Shown here in pieces: positions 20,868 through 28,828 of a stretch of DNA of 50,411 nucleotides. A program made the translations under genes and the position numbers. This DNA comes from Acidimicrobiales bacterium. Its GTDB lineage: Bacteria; Actinomycetota; Acidimicrobiia; Acidimicrobiales; RAAP-2. The stretch is taken from NCBI GenBank assembly GCA_017883045.1, contig JADGOJ010000005.1, positions 1 through 50,411 on the forward strand, read 5' to 3'. Every line of letters begins with the position of its first letter. Position 1 is the stretch's first letter. The notes below the pieces were generated by a model. That model did not search any database and was not told where the DNA came from. It saw nothing but the letters and a program-made list of their open reading frames with translations.

Positions 20868-22118
20868 CTATTCTGCCAGCAAAACCGAGGGGTGGGTCGG
20901 GGTTGAACCGATTTCACCCCAGACCACCGGTCGCAGCACGCTCAACAGGAGTATCGCGAGCGCGAGCACCACCGCGGCGACGACCGTGACCGGCCGCACG
21001 CCCCAGGCCCTGGCCAGGGTCGACTGGGCCAGCGCGCCGAGCGGATAGAAGAATGACAGCGACAGCGTGTAGAGCGAGAGGATCCGCGAGCGCTCGCCGA
21101 GCGGCGCGTGCAACTGCACGGCGGTGTTGAGCCCGGTCAGCGTCCCGACGTAGGCGCCGCCGAGCACCACCAGGGCGGCCACCGCGAGGGCCAGATTCGG
21201 CGCGAAGCCGTAGAGGGCCAGCGACACCGCCACCGTCGCGACCGATCCACGCAGGACCGCGAGGCGCGACGTTCGCTTGGCGATGGCGGGCAGCAGCACC
21301 GCACCGATCACCGCGCCGACGCCCTGGGCGGTGACGAGCCACGACACGCCGACCCGACCGGCGTGCAGGGTCTGGATCGCCATCGCCGGCACCAGGGCGA
21401 TGAACGGGCTGGCGATGAGCGCCACCGTCCCCACGCCGATGATGGGATAGCGGCATCCGCGCACCGCCCACGCCTGCTTCGCTCCGACCACGATCTCGGC
21501 CCAGACGCGGATCTTCGTAGTGGGCTTGGGCCGCGACGGACTGCGCACGAACGCGAAGATGAACACGACGAAGATGAACGACGCGGCGTTCAACGCGAAA
21601 CAGAGGCCGGGCGAACCGAAGGCGAGGGCGACGCCCGCGAGCATCGGCCCGATGATCCGCCCGAGGTTGAACTGGGCCGACGAGAGCGAGACGGCCGCGA
21701 GCACTTCGTCGCGATCGACGAGGTCGGGCAGCAGCGAGTTCCACGCCGACCACGACGCCGAACTGCACAGTCCCTCGATGAGCGCGAGGTAGAGGGCCAA
21801 TCGCGGGGAGAGATGGTGGGTCAGTGCGGCCGTCGCGAGGGTGCTGGCCGTCAGCGCCATCACGAGGTTGTTGGCCTGGATCCATCGCTGGCGGCTCCAG
21901 CGGTCGGCGATGACGCCACCCAGGGGCGACCCGATGAGTGCCGGGGTCCACGCGGCAACGGTCAGCAGGCCGAGCCAGACCGGATTGTGCGTCGTCTCGG
22001 TGAGATAGACGCCGAGCGCGACGGTCTGCATCCAGGTTCCCGTCGAGGAAACGAAGGACGAGACGAGCGAGAGGGCGAAGCTTCGGTGTCGGATCGGAGC
22101 GAACGAGGCGGAGGCCAT
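20868..22118 (-). CDS. MFS transporter, MFS_3/TFS type
   Basis: A 416-residue membrane protein with about 12 spans. The N-terminal FALSLVSSFVSSTGTWMQTVALG and GVIADRWSRQRWIQANN (motif A) are typical of the enterobactin-exporter-like MFS_3 branch. The substrate is unknown. The ATG at 22118 has TAGCGT exactly 7 nt upstream and no Shine-Dalgarno, so a leaderless mRNA is likely. It heads the minus-strand run that continues through ALDH, desulfurase, mnmA, ligA and the pseudokinase. Confidence 0.87.
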   Translation of the reverse strand: MASASFAPIRHRSFALSLVSSFVSSTGTWMQTVALGVYLTETTHNPVWLGLLTVAAWTPALIGSPLGGVIADRWSRQRWIQANNLVMALTASTLATAALTHHLSPRLALYLALIEGLCSSASWSAWNSLLPDLVDRDEVLAAVSLSSAQFNLGRIIGPMLAGVALAFGSPGLCFALNAASFIFVVFIFAFVRSPSRPKPTTKIRVWAEIVVGAKQAWAVRGCRYPIIGVGTVALIASPFIALVPAMAIQTLHAGRVGVSWLVTAQGVGAVIGAVLLPAIAKRTSRLAVLRGSVATVAVSLALYGFAPNLALAVAALVVLGGAYVGTLTGLNTAVQLHAPLGERSRILSLYTLSLSFFYPLGALAQSTLARAWGVRPVTVVAAVVLALAILLLSVLRPVVWGEIGSTPTHPSVLLAE

Positions 22119-22125
22119 TGGTCAG

Positions 22126-22131
22126 ACGCTA
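22126..22131 (-). promoter_or_regulatory. -10 element for leaderless MFS gene
   Basis: TAGCGT, then 7 nt, then the ATG at 22118. The same hexamer and spacing occur before the MFS gene at 46631. Confidence 0.5.
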
Positions 22132-22182
22132 ACGCCCGAGGCGCGAACCAGCGACGACGGATCGTGCCTCGGGCGCGCGCGA

Positions 22183-22305
22183 CTACTCGTCGTGCTTCTT
22201 GAAGCGCGGACGCAGCGCGAACCACCATACGGAGACGATCGTCGCGAGCGCACCGACGACGCCGATGCTGGACTTGACGACTTTGCCCTTGGGGTTTTCA
22301 GCCAT
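22183..22305 (-). CDS. 40-residue single-span membrane protein (hypothetical)
   Basis: An ORF encodes a short basic N-terminus (MAENPKGKVVKSS), one hydrophobic span at about 14-30 (IGVVGALATIVSVWWFAL) and a basic tail RPRFKKHDE. The codon pattern is typical of genes in the window. TACGAT lies exactly 6 nt before the ATG, the leaderless spacing seen at other genes here, which gives independent support. The terminator of yceI isolates it from upstream transcription. It resembles small actinobacterial DUF-type membrane proteins of unknown role; no function is assigned. Confidence 0.7.
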   Translation of the reverse strand: MAENPKGKVVKSSIGVVGALATIVSVWWFALRPRFKKHDE

Positions 22306-22311
22306 GGCCCC

Positions 22312-22317
22312 ATCGTA
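22312..22317 (-). promoter_or_regulatory. -10 element for leaderless 40-residue protein gene
   Basis: TACGAT, then 6 nt, then the ATG at 22305. Confidence 0.5.
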
Positions 22318-22327
22318 ACGAGCAAAA

Positions 22328-22352
22328 CGCCGGGGGCAAAAAGCCCCCGGCG
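22328..22352 (-). terminator. Intrinsic terminator downstream of yceI
   Basis: A 10-bp GC stem (CGCCGGGGGC / GCCCCCGGCG) with a five-base loop is followed on the minus strand by TTTT. It lies 22 nt after the yceI stop codon. Confidence 0.88.
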
Positions 22353-22374
22353 TCCGCCTGCTGTCTTGAACCGC

Positions 22375-22953
22375 TTAGACCTGCTGACCGGCCTCGATCG
22401 AGAACTCGAGGACGATCTTGTGGCCAACGACCAGGCTGCCATTCTCCAGCGCGCCTTCGAAGCTGACACCGAAGTCGCGACGGTCGATCTCGGCGCGGGC
22501 CTCGAAGCCTGCGACCGACGCACCGGGAACCATGGAGGGTCCGGTGCCCAGGTACTCGAGGTCGAACACCACGGACTTGGTCACGCCATGAAGGGTCAGG
22601 TCGCCGACCATCTGGAAGTCTGCGCCCTTGGGGGTGATCTTGGTCGACTTGAAGGTCAGCGTCGGGTTGTTGTCGAGGTCGAGAAAGTCGGCGCTCTTCA
22701 GGTGGCCATCGCGCATCTCGTTGTCGGTGGTGATGCTGGCGGCCTGGACGACTGCCTCGACCGACGACGTCTCGGGGGTGTCACCAATGGTGATCACGCC
22801 GGCGAAATCGGTGAAACGGCCGCGGACCTTGGAGGTCACGAGGTGGCGAACGATGAAGCCCACGTTCGAGTGGACGGCGTCGACGTTGTAGATGCCGGGC
22901 ACGGGAAGGTTGCCCGTGGCGGCGGATTCGGTCTGGATGGCTGTATTGGTCAT
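22375..22953 (-). CDS. YceI-family lipid/isoprenoid-binding protein
   Basis: A 192-residue protein of the YceI lipocalin-like beta-barrel family. YNVDAVHSNVGFIVRHLVTSKVRGRF, FLDLDNNPTLTFKS and GDLTLHGVTKSVVFD are the family signatures. Members bind polyisoprenoid or other long-chain lipids. No signal peptide is visible, so a cytoplasmic location is predicted. The ATG at 22953 has AGGAGA about 8 nt upstream. A strong promoter (TTGACA, 18 nt, TATACT) with a MarR-type palindrome in it lies upstream, so repression by the divergent MarR protein is likely. The gene ends in a clear terminator. Confidence 0.93.
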   Translation of the reverse strand: MTNTAIQTESAATGNLPVPGIYNVDAVHSNVGFIVRHLVTSKVRGRFTDFAGVITIGDTPETSSVEAVVQAASITTDNEMRDGHLKSADFLDLDNNPTLTFKSTKITPKGADFQMVGDLTLHGVTKSVVFDLEYLGTGPSMVPGASVAGFEARAEIDRRDFGVSFEGALENGSLVVGHKIVLEFSIEAGQQV

Positions 22954-22997
22954 GAGGGGAATCTCCTGTCTTCTTGCGCACTTGTTGTGCATCTACG

Positions 22998-23027
22998 AGT
23001 ATAGTTGTATATGCAACTACTTGTCAA
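22998..23027 (-). promoter_or_regulatory. yceI promoter (TTGACA-N18-TATACT)
   Basis: On the minus strand a consensus -35 TTGACA (23022-23027) and -10 TATACT (22998-23003) are 18 nt apart. Transcription should start near 22991 and leave a 5' UTR of about 38 nt with an AGGAGA ribosome site. It is the best consensus promoter in the window. Confidence 0.85.
23002..23019. promoter_or_regulatory. MarR-type operator
   Basis: TAGTTGTATATGCAACTA is a near-perfect palindrome, and the TAGTTG...CAACTA arms are the form bound by many MarR regulators. It overlaps the yceI -10 and fills its spacer, and it is about 35 nt upstream of the marR -10. Binding would block yceI; effect on marR is less certain. Confidence 0.8.
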
Positions 23028-23054
23028 GCAATTATTTCTGGGTGAACAATGCGC

Positions 23055-23060
23055 TATACT
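23055..23060 (+). promoter_or_regulatory. -10 element for leaderless marR
   Basis: TATACT, then 6 nt, then ATG at 23067. An earlier in-frame ATG at 23049 would put this hexamer inside the gene. Confidence 0.55.
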
Positions 23061-23066
23061 TCCGGT

Positions 23067-23525
23067 ATGACTATCCAATCCAGCAGCTGCCCTTCCGGGG
23101 ACGAGAAGGTGCAGCTCTTCGGGCTGTTGTTGGAGACCAACGCCCGGCTCTCACGGAGCCTGGGCCTGGAGCTCGAGTCATCGTGCGACCTGCCCTTGCC
23201 CTGGTTCGACGTCCTCTTGCAGCTACGACGCTCTCCCGACGGGCTCTTGAAGATGAACCAGATCGCCGACGCCATCGTGCACTCGACCGGCGGCACGACT
23301 CGTCTGATCGACCGGCTCGAGGAGGCCGGATTCGTCGAGCGTCGCAATTGCCCGAGCGACCGGCGCGCCATCCATGTCGCGATCACCGACAAGGGCAACG
23401 CCAAGCTCGACGAGGCCCTGAACGTGCACCTGGGCTACCTGGACAACAACCTCGCGACGCGGCTCTCGAGCGACGAACGCCGCACGCTGGCCGAACTGCT
23501 GGCCAAGCTCAACAGCCCCCTCTAG
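23067..23525 (+). CDS. MarR-family transcriptional regulator
   Basis: A 152-residue winged-helix protein. The recognition region (MNQIADAIVHSTGGTTRLID) is followed by the wing RLEEAGFVERRNCPSDRRAIHVAITDKG, the usual MarR signature including D-R-R. MarR dimers bind palindromes and release on ligand or oxidant. The operator lies in the divergent yceI promoter, so yceI is the likely target. The ATG at 23067 is preferred over 23049 because TATACT sits exactly 6 nt before it. The TAG stop shares CTAG with the ileS stop. Confidence 0.92.
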   Translation: MTIQSSSCPSGDEKVQLFGLLLETNARLSRSLGLELESSCDLPLPWFDVLLQLRRSPDGLLKMNQIADAIVHSTGGTTRLIDRLEEAGFVERRNCPSDRRAIHVAITDKGNAKLDEALNVHLGYLDNNLATRLSSDERRTLAELLAKLNSPL

Positions 23526-26500
23526 ACCTTCGTCACCCAGGCCCTCGCTTCGCGTCCGTCGTCGAGTTCGAGCGCGGTCCCCTCGCCTGGGCCCTCACCG
23601 GAGATCACTTCGACAGCCAACACCTCACTCGCCAACATCGCGAAGCCGTCGGACAGGTCGTCGATCCCGGTCACGTGGAGCACGATGCGGTCCGAGACGT
23701 CCAGGCCGGAGTTCTTGCGAAGGTCCTGGACCTGGCGGACGATCTCGCGCAGATAGCCGCGACGCACCAGTCCCTCGTCCAGGGCGAGGTCGAGGGCGAT
23801 CACCTCGCCGCCGTCGCGCGACACGGCGTAACCGCCCTGGCCCTTGACGCGAAGCTCGATGTCCTCGCCACCCAGCTCGTAGGTGCCCGTCGACAGCACG
23901 ACCGATATGGACCTCCCGTGCTCGAGCGCCTCGGCGGCGGCGACCGAGTCGAGCGCGGCCAGTGCCGGCTTCAGCTCCTTCACCGCTTCGCCGAGCCGAG
24001 GTCCCACGGTGCGGAAGTTCGGCACCAGCTCGAAGGTCAGGACGTCGGCGAGTTCGGTCCCGTACACGAGCAGGTCGACGTTCAGCTCGTCCTCCACCAC
24101 GCCATCGGGCGGCATCGAAGAGCCCGGGGACAGGAAGACGAGCGCTCGCGCGAGGGGCTGGCGCACCTTGACCCCCGCCTCGGCGCGCGCCGCGCGGCCC
24201 AGCGAGGTGAGCCTGCGCGCCACGGCCATCGACTCCTCGAGCGCGATGTTGCGATGCGCGGGGTTCCCGGCGGGCCAGTCGACGAGGTGCACCGAGTCGT
24301 TCGCCTCGACGTCGAACAGCTCGCTGTAGAGGCGTTCGGCCACGAACGGGCAGAAGGGCGCCATCAGCAGGGTGACGCGTTGCAGCACCTCGAGCAGCGT
24401 CGCCTGGGCCGCGAGCGAGTCCGATCGAGGGCTGGTGGGATCGGTGCGCCAGAAGCGCCGCCGACTGCGCCGGACGTACCAATTCGACAGGTCGTCGATG
24501 AACTCGGTGATGGCGTCGGTGCCACCGAGGGGCTCGTAGCCGTCGAGCGCCGACGTGACCGTGACCGTCACGTACTCGAGTCGCGAGAGGATCCACCGGT
24601 CGATCGCCGCGCGCTCACCCGGTGCCGGGACGTCCCCGTCGGCGGGGTCGAACCGGTTGAGCGACGCGTAGGTCGTGAAGAAGCTGAAGGTGTTCCACAG
24701 TGTGGCCAGGGTTTCGCGAAGCGACGAGTCGATGGCGTTCAGACCGGCGCGCGTCGAAGTCCAGGGCGAACCCTGTGAGAACATCCACCACCGCAGGGGG
24801 TCGGCGCCGCGGGTGTTGAGCACCTCCCACGGGTCGATGACGTTGCCGAGCGACTTGCTCATCTTCTTGCCGGTCTCGTCGACGATGTGACCGAGGCAGA
24901 GCACGTGTTCGTAGGGCTTGGCCCCGAAGACCAGCGTGTTCACCGCCAACAGCGAGTAGAACCAGCCTCGAGTCTGGTCAATCGCCTCGGCGATCAGCTG
25001 GGCCGGGAACTGCATCGCCTCGTTGCTCCCCGCGACGTGCGGGAAGCCGACCTGGGCCGCGGGCATCGCGCCCGAGTCGAACCAGGCGTCGATCACCGGC
25101 TCGACGCGACGGGCCTCGGCCCCACAGGTCCGACAAGGCACCAGCACGTCGTCTATCACGGGACGGTGCGGGTCGAGACCGCTGAGGTCACGACCCGTCA
25201 GTTCGGACAACTCCGCGCGCGAACCGACGCAGGTGAAGTGGTCGTCGGGGCAGCGCCAGATCGGCAACGGCGTCCCCCAGTAGCGGTCGCGCGACAACGC
25301 CCAGTCGACGTTGTTCTCCAGCCACTCGCCGAAGCGGCCGTCGCGGATGTGCGCCGGGTGCCAGTCGATCGTCGCGTTCTCGGCGAGCATCGCCTCCTTG
25401 AACTGGCTCGTCGCGACGTACCAGCTGGGCTTGCCCCAGTAGATGAGGACGGTGCCGCATCGCCAGCAGTGCGGCAGGGAGTGGACGTAGTCGGAGCGAC
25501 GAAGCAGGATGCCGCGCCGCTCGAGCTCGTCATTGATCGCGTGGTTCGCGCTGCGCACGTCCTGGCCCTCGAGCCAGGGCACCGCGTTGGTGAAGCACCC
25601 GTCGGGACCGACCGGATTGACCGTCGGCAGGCCGTGCTCGCGAGCGATCTGGCGGTCGATCTCACCGAACGCGGGCGCCTGGTGGACCAGGCCGGTTCCT
25701 TCCTCGGTCGTCACGTACTCGGCCAGCACGACGTAGCAGGCGTCGACGCCGGCGGGCAGCTCGGTGTCGGCGAAGGGCCGTTCGTAGTGCACGCCCGCCA
25801 GGGCGATGCCCGGCATCGTGGCGTCGGCCTCCACGCCTTCGCCGAAGACCGACTCGACGAGGGCCTCGGCGACGACGACGCCGTCCACGACGGCGTAGGT
25901 CACCTCGGGATTGACCGCGACCGCCACGTTCGAGAGCAGCGTCCACGGAGTGGTCGTCCACACCGCCAGGTGCGTCGCACCGTGCAGCCCGCCGTAGGCG
26001 TCGGCGTCGGCGATGCGCAGTCTGACGTAGGCGCTCTCGTCGGCCTCGTCGGTGTAGACCTCGGGTTGGCCGAGTTCGTGGCTCGACAGTGCGGTGCCGC
26101 AGCGCGGGCAGTAGGGAACGACCTTCAGGTCCTCGTAGAGGAGTCCCCGGTCGAACAGCTGCTGGAGTTGCCACCAGACCGACTCGACGTACGCGGGATG
26201 GAACGTGTAGTACGCGTGCTCCATATCGGTCCAGTAGCCGATCCGCTCGGTCAGGCGCTCGAACTCGCCCACGTAGGTCAACACCGATTCGCGGCACAAC
26301 CGGGTGAACTCCTCAACCCCGACCTGCTCGACGATCGCGCGCTTGCCCGAGATTCCCAGTTGCTTCTCGACCTGGACCTCAACGGGCAGGCCATGGGTGT
26401 CCCACCCCGCACGACGCGCCACGTAGCGGCCCTGCATGGTCTGGTACCGACAGAAGAGGTCCTTGTAGACCCGAGCCCATACGTGGTGCAGGCCAGGCTT

Positions 26501-26656
26501 GCCGTTGGCGGTCGGGGGGCCCTCATAGAAGACCCACGGCTCGGCGCCCTCGCGCAGCTTCATCGAGCGGGCGAAGACGTCATTGGCCTTCCAGCGGGCC
26601 AGTTCGGCCTCCTCGATGGCCACAAAGTCAAGTTCGGCGCTGACGGGGCGAAACAC
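23522..26656 (-). CDS. ileS: Isoleucyl-tRNA synthetase, type 2, with GxHH signature
   Basis: Charges tRNA(Ile) and edits valine. It has 1044 residues. The catalytic signature near residues 54-58 reads PGLHH, in the EGPPTANGKPGLHH context, instead of the common HxGH. The KMSKS loop is at about residue 598, the CP1 editing domain has TWTTTPWTLLSN-like residues and the type 2 PYCPRCGTALSSHE motif, and the C-terminus carries the type 2 tail. The GTG start at 26656 has a strong AAGGAG 6 nt upstream; TACCAT about 30 nt upstream may be the -10, so the mRNA is leadered. The 73-nt upstream gap is too short for a T-box riboswitch. The stop overlaps marR by CTAG. Confidence 0.96.
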   Translation of the reverse strand: MFRPVSAELDFVAIEEAELARWKANDVFARSMKLREGAEPWVFYEGPPTANGKPGLHHVWARVYKDLFCRYQTMQGRYVARRAGWDTHGLPVEVQVEKQLGISGKRAIVEQVGVEEFTRLCRESVLTYVGEFERLTERIGYWTDMEHAYYTFHPAYVESVWWQLQQLFDRGLLYEDLKVVPYCPRCGTALSSHELGQPEVYTDEADESAYVRLRIADADAYGGLHGATHLAVWTTTPWTLLSNVAVAVNPEVTYAVVDGVVVAEALVESVFGEGVEADATMPGIALAGVHYERPFADTELPAGVDACYVVLAEYVTTEEGTGLVHQAPAFGEIDRQIAREHGLPTVNPVGPDGCFTNAVPWLEGQDVRSANHAINDELERRGILLRRSDYVHSLPHCWRCGTVLIYWGKPSWYVATSQFKEAMLAENATIDWHPAHIRDGRFGEWLENNVDWALSRDRYWGTPLPIWRCPDDHFTCVGSRAELSELTGRDLSGLDPHRPVIDDVLVPCRTCGAEARRVEPVIDAWFDSGAMPAAQVGFPHVAGSNEAMQFPAQLIAEAIDQTRGWFYSLLAVNTLVFGAKPYEHVLCLGHIVDETGKKMSKSLGNVIDPWEVLNTRGADPLRWWMFSQGSPWTSTRAGLNAIDSSLRETLATLWNTFSFFTTYASLNRFDPADGDVPAPGERAAIDRWILSRLEYVTVTVTSALDGYEPLGGTDAITEFIDDLSNWYVRRSRRRFWRTDPTSPRSDSLAAQATLLEVLQRVTLLMAPFCPFVAERLYSELFDVEANDSVHLVDWPAGNPAHRNIALEESMAVARRLTSLGRAARAEAGVKVRQPLARALVFLSPGSSMPPDGVVEDELNVDLLVYGTELADVLTFELVPNFRTVGPRLGEAVKELKPALAALDSVAAAEALEHGRSISVVLSTGTYELGGEDIELRVKGQGGYAVSRDGGEVIALDLALDEGLVRRGYLREIVRQVQDLRKNSGLDVSDRIVLHVTGIDDLSDGFAMLASEVLAVEVISGEGPGEGTALELDDGREARAWVTKV

Positions 26657-26717
26657 TGGTCTCCTTTGATGCGTCCTCCAATGGTAGTGAACCCGCGGAT
26701 CGGCGGAGACCGAGCCG

Positions 26718-26723
26718 TACTCT
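26718..26723 (+). promoter_or_regulatory. -10 element for leaderless GNAT gene
   Basis: TACTCT, then 6 nt, then the GTG at 26730. Confidence 0.45.
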
Positions 26724-26729
26724 GGTGGG

Positions 26730-27203
26730 GTGCCGTCGACGACCATCAATGATGAACCGATCGACACGAGCGGTGCGCTGAGCGTCTTCCACGCCGCCGT
26801 CGACGAACTCAATCGCCGCTACGGCAAGCACGACGACGCCCCGCGCATGACGCTCGACGAGTTGATGCCGCCGCTCGGGCTCTTCATCGTCGCACGCGTC
26901 GACGGCCACCCGGCGGGCGGCGTGGGCGTGCGCCCGATAGGCGACCCGGCGCAGCGTCTCGGCGAGGTCAAGCGGCTCTGGGTGCGTCCGGACCTGCGCC
27001 GCGGTGGCGTCGCCACTGACCTGATGTCAGCGATCGAGACCCGCGCTCACCAATTGGGTTACGAGCGGCTCTACCTTGAGACGGGCCCCGCCCAACCCGA
27101 GGCGCTGGCCCTCTACGTGACGACCGGGTGGACTCCGGTCGAAGAGTTCCCGCCGGGCGCCTTCACGCATCGCGACTCTCACCGATTCACGAAGGCCCTC
27201 TAG
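26730..27203 (+). CDS. GNAT-family N-acetyltransferase
   Basis: A 157-residue GCN5-related acetyltransferase. The acetyl-CoA-binding motif A is VKRLWVRPDLRRGGVATDLM (R-x-x-G-x-G/A type), preceded by GGVGVRPIG on beta-4 and followed by YERLYLETGPAQPEALALYVTTGW. The acceptor substrate is unknown. It starts with GTG at 26730, with TACTCT 6 nt upstream and no clear ribosome site. It is divergent from ileS and convergent with the HAD gene, with which it shares CTAG at the stop. Confidence 0.88.
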   Translation: MPSTTINDEPIDTSGALSVFHAAVDELNRRYGKHDDAPRMTLDELMPPLGLFIVARVDGHPAGGVGVRPIGDPAQRLGEVKRLWVRPDLRRGGVATDLMSAIETRAHQLGYERLYLETGPAQPEALALYVTTGWTPVEEFPPGAFTHRDSHRFTKAL

Positions 27204-27859
27204 GCAAACTGCCCGTCAAGCCAGTCTGGCGAAAGCTGTTCGAGCGAATCAAGCACGAGGTCGGCGAGCACGAAGGCCGGCTGCGCCCGGTCGTCTGGCG
27301 TGGGCACGGCCACGACGGTCATGCTGCCGGCCTTGGCCGCCAGCACGCCGGCCGCCGAGTCCTCGAACACGAGGCACCGCTGGGGGGCGACGTTGAGTGA
27401 CGCCGCAGCGGTCAGGAACACTCCCGGATGAGGCTTGCCGAAGGGCTCGAACTCCGCCGAGTGCACGGAGGCGAACCGCTCACGCAGCTCGAAGTGATCG
27501 AGGCAACGATGGATCAACTGCAGCGGCGTCGAGCTCGCCAGCGCGATGGGTCCGCGCTCGCTCGCCAGGTCGAGCGCGCGCAGCGCCCCGGGCATGAGCC
27601 GTCCCTCGAGCTCCACCAGTTCACCGACGCGCGCCAGCAGCATCGTGACGACCTCGGGGCGCGTCGGTCCGTTCCAGGGGTACCGCGAGCCCCAGTACTC
27701 CACCACCTCGTCGACGTACATCCCCTTGGTGGAGCGGTCCCTCGCTTCGTCGAGGGGGACGCCCAGTCCACCGAAGATCTCGACCTCAGCCTTGTGCCAG
27801 AGGACCTCAGTGTCGAACAGCAGCCCGTCCATGTCGAACAACGTCGCTCGTAAAGTCAC
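27200..27859 (-). CDS. HAD-superfamily hydrolase (beta-phosphoglucomutase-like)
   Basis: A 219-residue HAD phosphatase of the subfamily with an alpha-helical cap. Motif I is DMDGLLFDTE near residue 9, motif II SST follows, motif III Lys is in PFGKPHPGVFL, and motif IV is VFEDSAAGVLAAKAG. The length and cap resemble YcjU/beta-phosphoglucomutase and phosphoglycolate phosphatase relatives; the substrate is not clear. The GTG at 27859 is chosen because the motif I strand starts just after it. CAGAGT lies 6 nt upstream, a weak match to the leaderless pattern. It is divergent from the tandem GNAT gene by 39 nt. Confidence 0.88.
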   Translation of the reverse strand: MTLRATLFDMDGLLFDTEVLWHKAEVEIFGGLGVPLDEARDRSTKGMYVDEVVEYWGSRYPWNGPTRPEVVTMLLARVGELVELEGRLMPGALRALDLASERGPIALASSTPLQLIHRCLDHFELRERFASVHSAEFEPFGKPHPGVFLTAAASLNVAPQRCLVFEDSAAGVLAAKAGSMTVVAVPTPDDRAQPAFVLADLVLDSLEQLSPDWLDGQFA

Positions 27860-27886
27860 CCCGCAACTCTGGCACACCTCATCAAC

Positions 27887-27892
27887 TACGGT
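27887..27892 (+). promoter_or_regulatory. -10 element for leaderless tandem-GNAT gene
   Basis: TACGGT, then 6 nt, then the GTG at 27899. Confidence 0.45.
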
Positions 27893-27898
27893 TTCCCC

Positions 27899-28828
27899 GT
27901 GACCACGGTGCGACCGCTTGAACCGAGTGACGTCGACGGCGTCGTCGAGCGAATCCAGGCACACCTCGCTGCTGACGCGTCGCACCAGCCGCTCGTCAAC
28001 CCAGTGATTTCACCAGAGTTGTTGGCCGATGCGCTTCGCCGGGCCACGGCCGCGACATGGGTGGCCGACGAGCGCGGACAGATTGTCGGGCACCTCTACG
28101 GCGCACTGCTCGAGAACGAGTCGTGCGGCAACGGGGTGTGGGTCGGACCCGACGGTGCCTCCTTCGACGACGTCGAGATCTTGAGCGATCTCTACAGTCG
28201 GGCCGGCGCGTCGTGGATCGACGCCGGGGCGCTCGAGCACTACGTGTGGACGCTCGACGAGCCCCCCTCCACTCAGCCGTGGTACGAACTGGGCTTCGCA
28301 CGCATGCACCTGCGCGGCGTGCTCACTCTTCCGCGGCCCCTGATGCACGCGCTGCCCCAGGGCTACGCCGTGCGCCGCGGCGGCCTCGATGACGTCGAGC
28401 TCGCGCTGGCACTCGACAAGGAGTTGGACGCCGCTCAGCGGCTCGGGCCCAGCTTCTCGATCACACGACACGACCTGTCGACGCGCGACGACTTCCGCGC
28501 GACGCTCGCCGACCCCGAAGTGCACCACTACGTCGTCGAGCACGACGGGCGCGGCGTCGCCCAGTGCATCACCTTTCCCCTGCCGGCGCGCCGCGGATCG
28601 TTCGACGCCACCCTCCACTTGAGTGCCGTGACCGTGCTCGGCGAACACCGGCGTCGCGGTATCGCCACGGCCTTGGTCGACCACGCGCTCGCAGAGGCGT
28701 ACGGCGCCGGGTTCTCCTACGTCGAGACCAACTGGCGCGTGACCAACCGGCGGGCCCAGCGACACTGGCTCCACTACGGCTTCGCACCCACCTACGTGCG
28801 GCTGCACCGCACCATCGGGGCCGGTTAG
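27899..28828 (+). CDS. Tandem GNAT-fold acetyltransferase
   Basis: A 309-residue protein with two GNAT folds. The N-terminal half (VRPLEPSDVDGVVERIQ, TWVADERGQIVGHLYG) is divergent. The C-terminal half carries a good acetyl-CoA motif, LSAVTVLGEHRRRGIATALVDHAL, and the YVETNWRVTNRRAQRHWLHYGFAP ending. Only the second half seems able to bind acetyl-CoA. Mycothiol synthase (MshD) has a similar two-fold layout of about 310 residues, but the match is not close enough for that name. It starts with GTG, probably leaderless. The stop overlaps that of the convergent peroxidase gene by TTAG. Confidence 0.8.
   Translation: MTTVRPLEPSDVDGVVERIQAHLAADASHQPLVNPVISPELLADALRRATAATWVADERGQIVGHLYGALLENESCGNGVWVGPDGASFDDVEILSDLYSRAGASWIDAGALEHYVWTLDEPPSTQPWYELGFARMHLRGVLTLPRPLMHALPQGYAVRRGGLDDVELALALDKELDAAQRLGPSFSITRHDLSTRDDFRATLADPEVHHYVVEHDGRGVAQCITFPLPARRGSFDATLHLSAVTVLGEHRRRGIATALVDHALAEAYGAGFSYVETNWRVTNRRAQRHWLHYGFAPTYVRLHRTIGAG

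Noticed and set aside
23049..23066. An earlier in-frame ATG for marR.
   Set aside because: It would place the TATACT hexamer inside the coding sequence; the ATG at 23067 lies 6 nt after that hexamer, as in other genes here.
26657..26729. A T-box riboswitch upstream of ileS, common in actinobacteria.
   Set aside because: The gap to the divergent GNAT gene is only 73 nt and holds no T-box motif or terminator, just a ribosome site and a possible -10.
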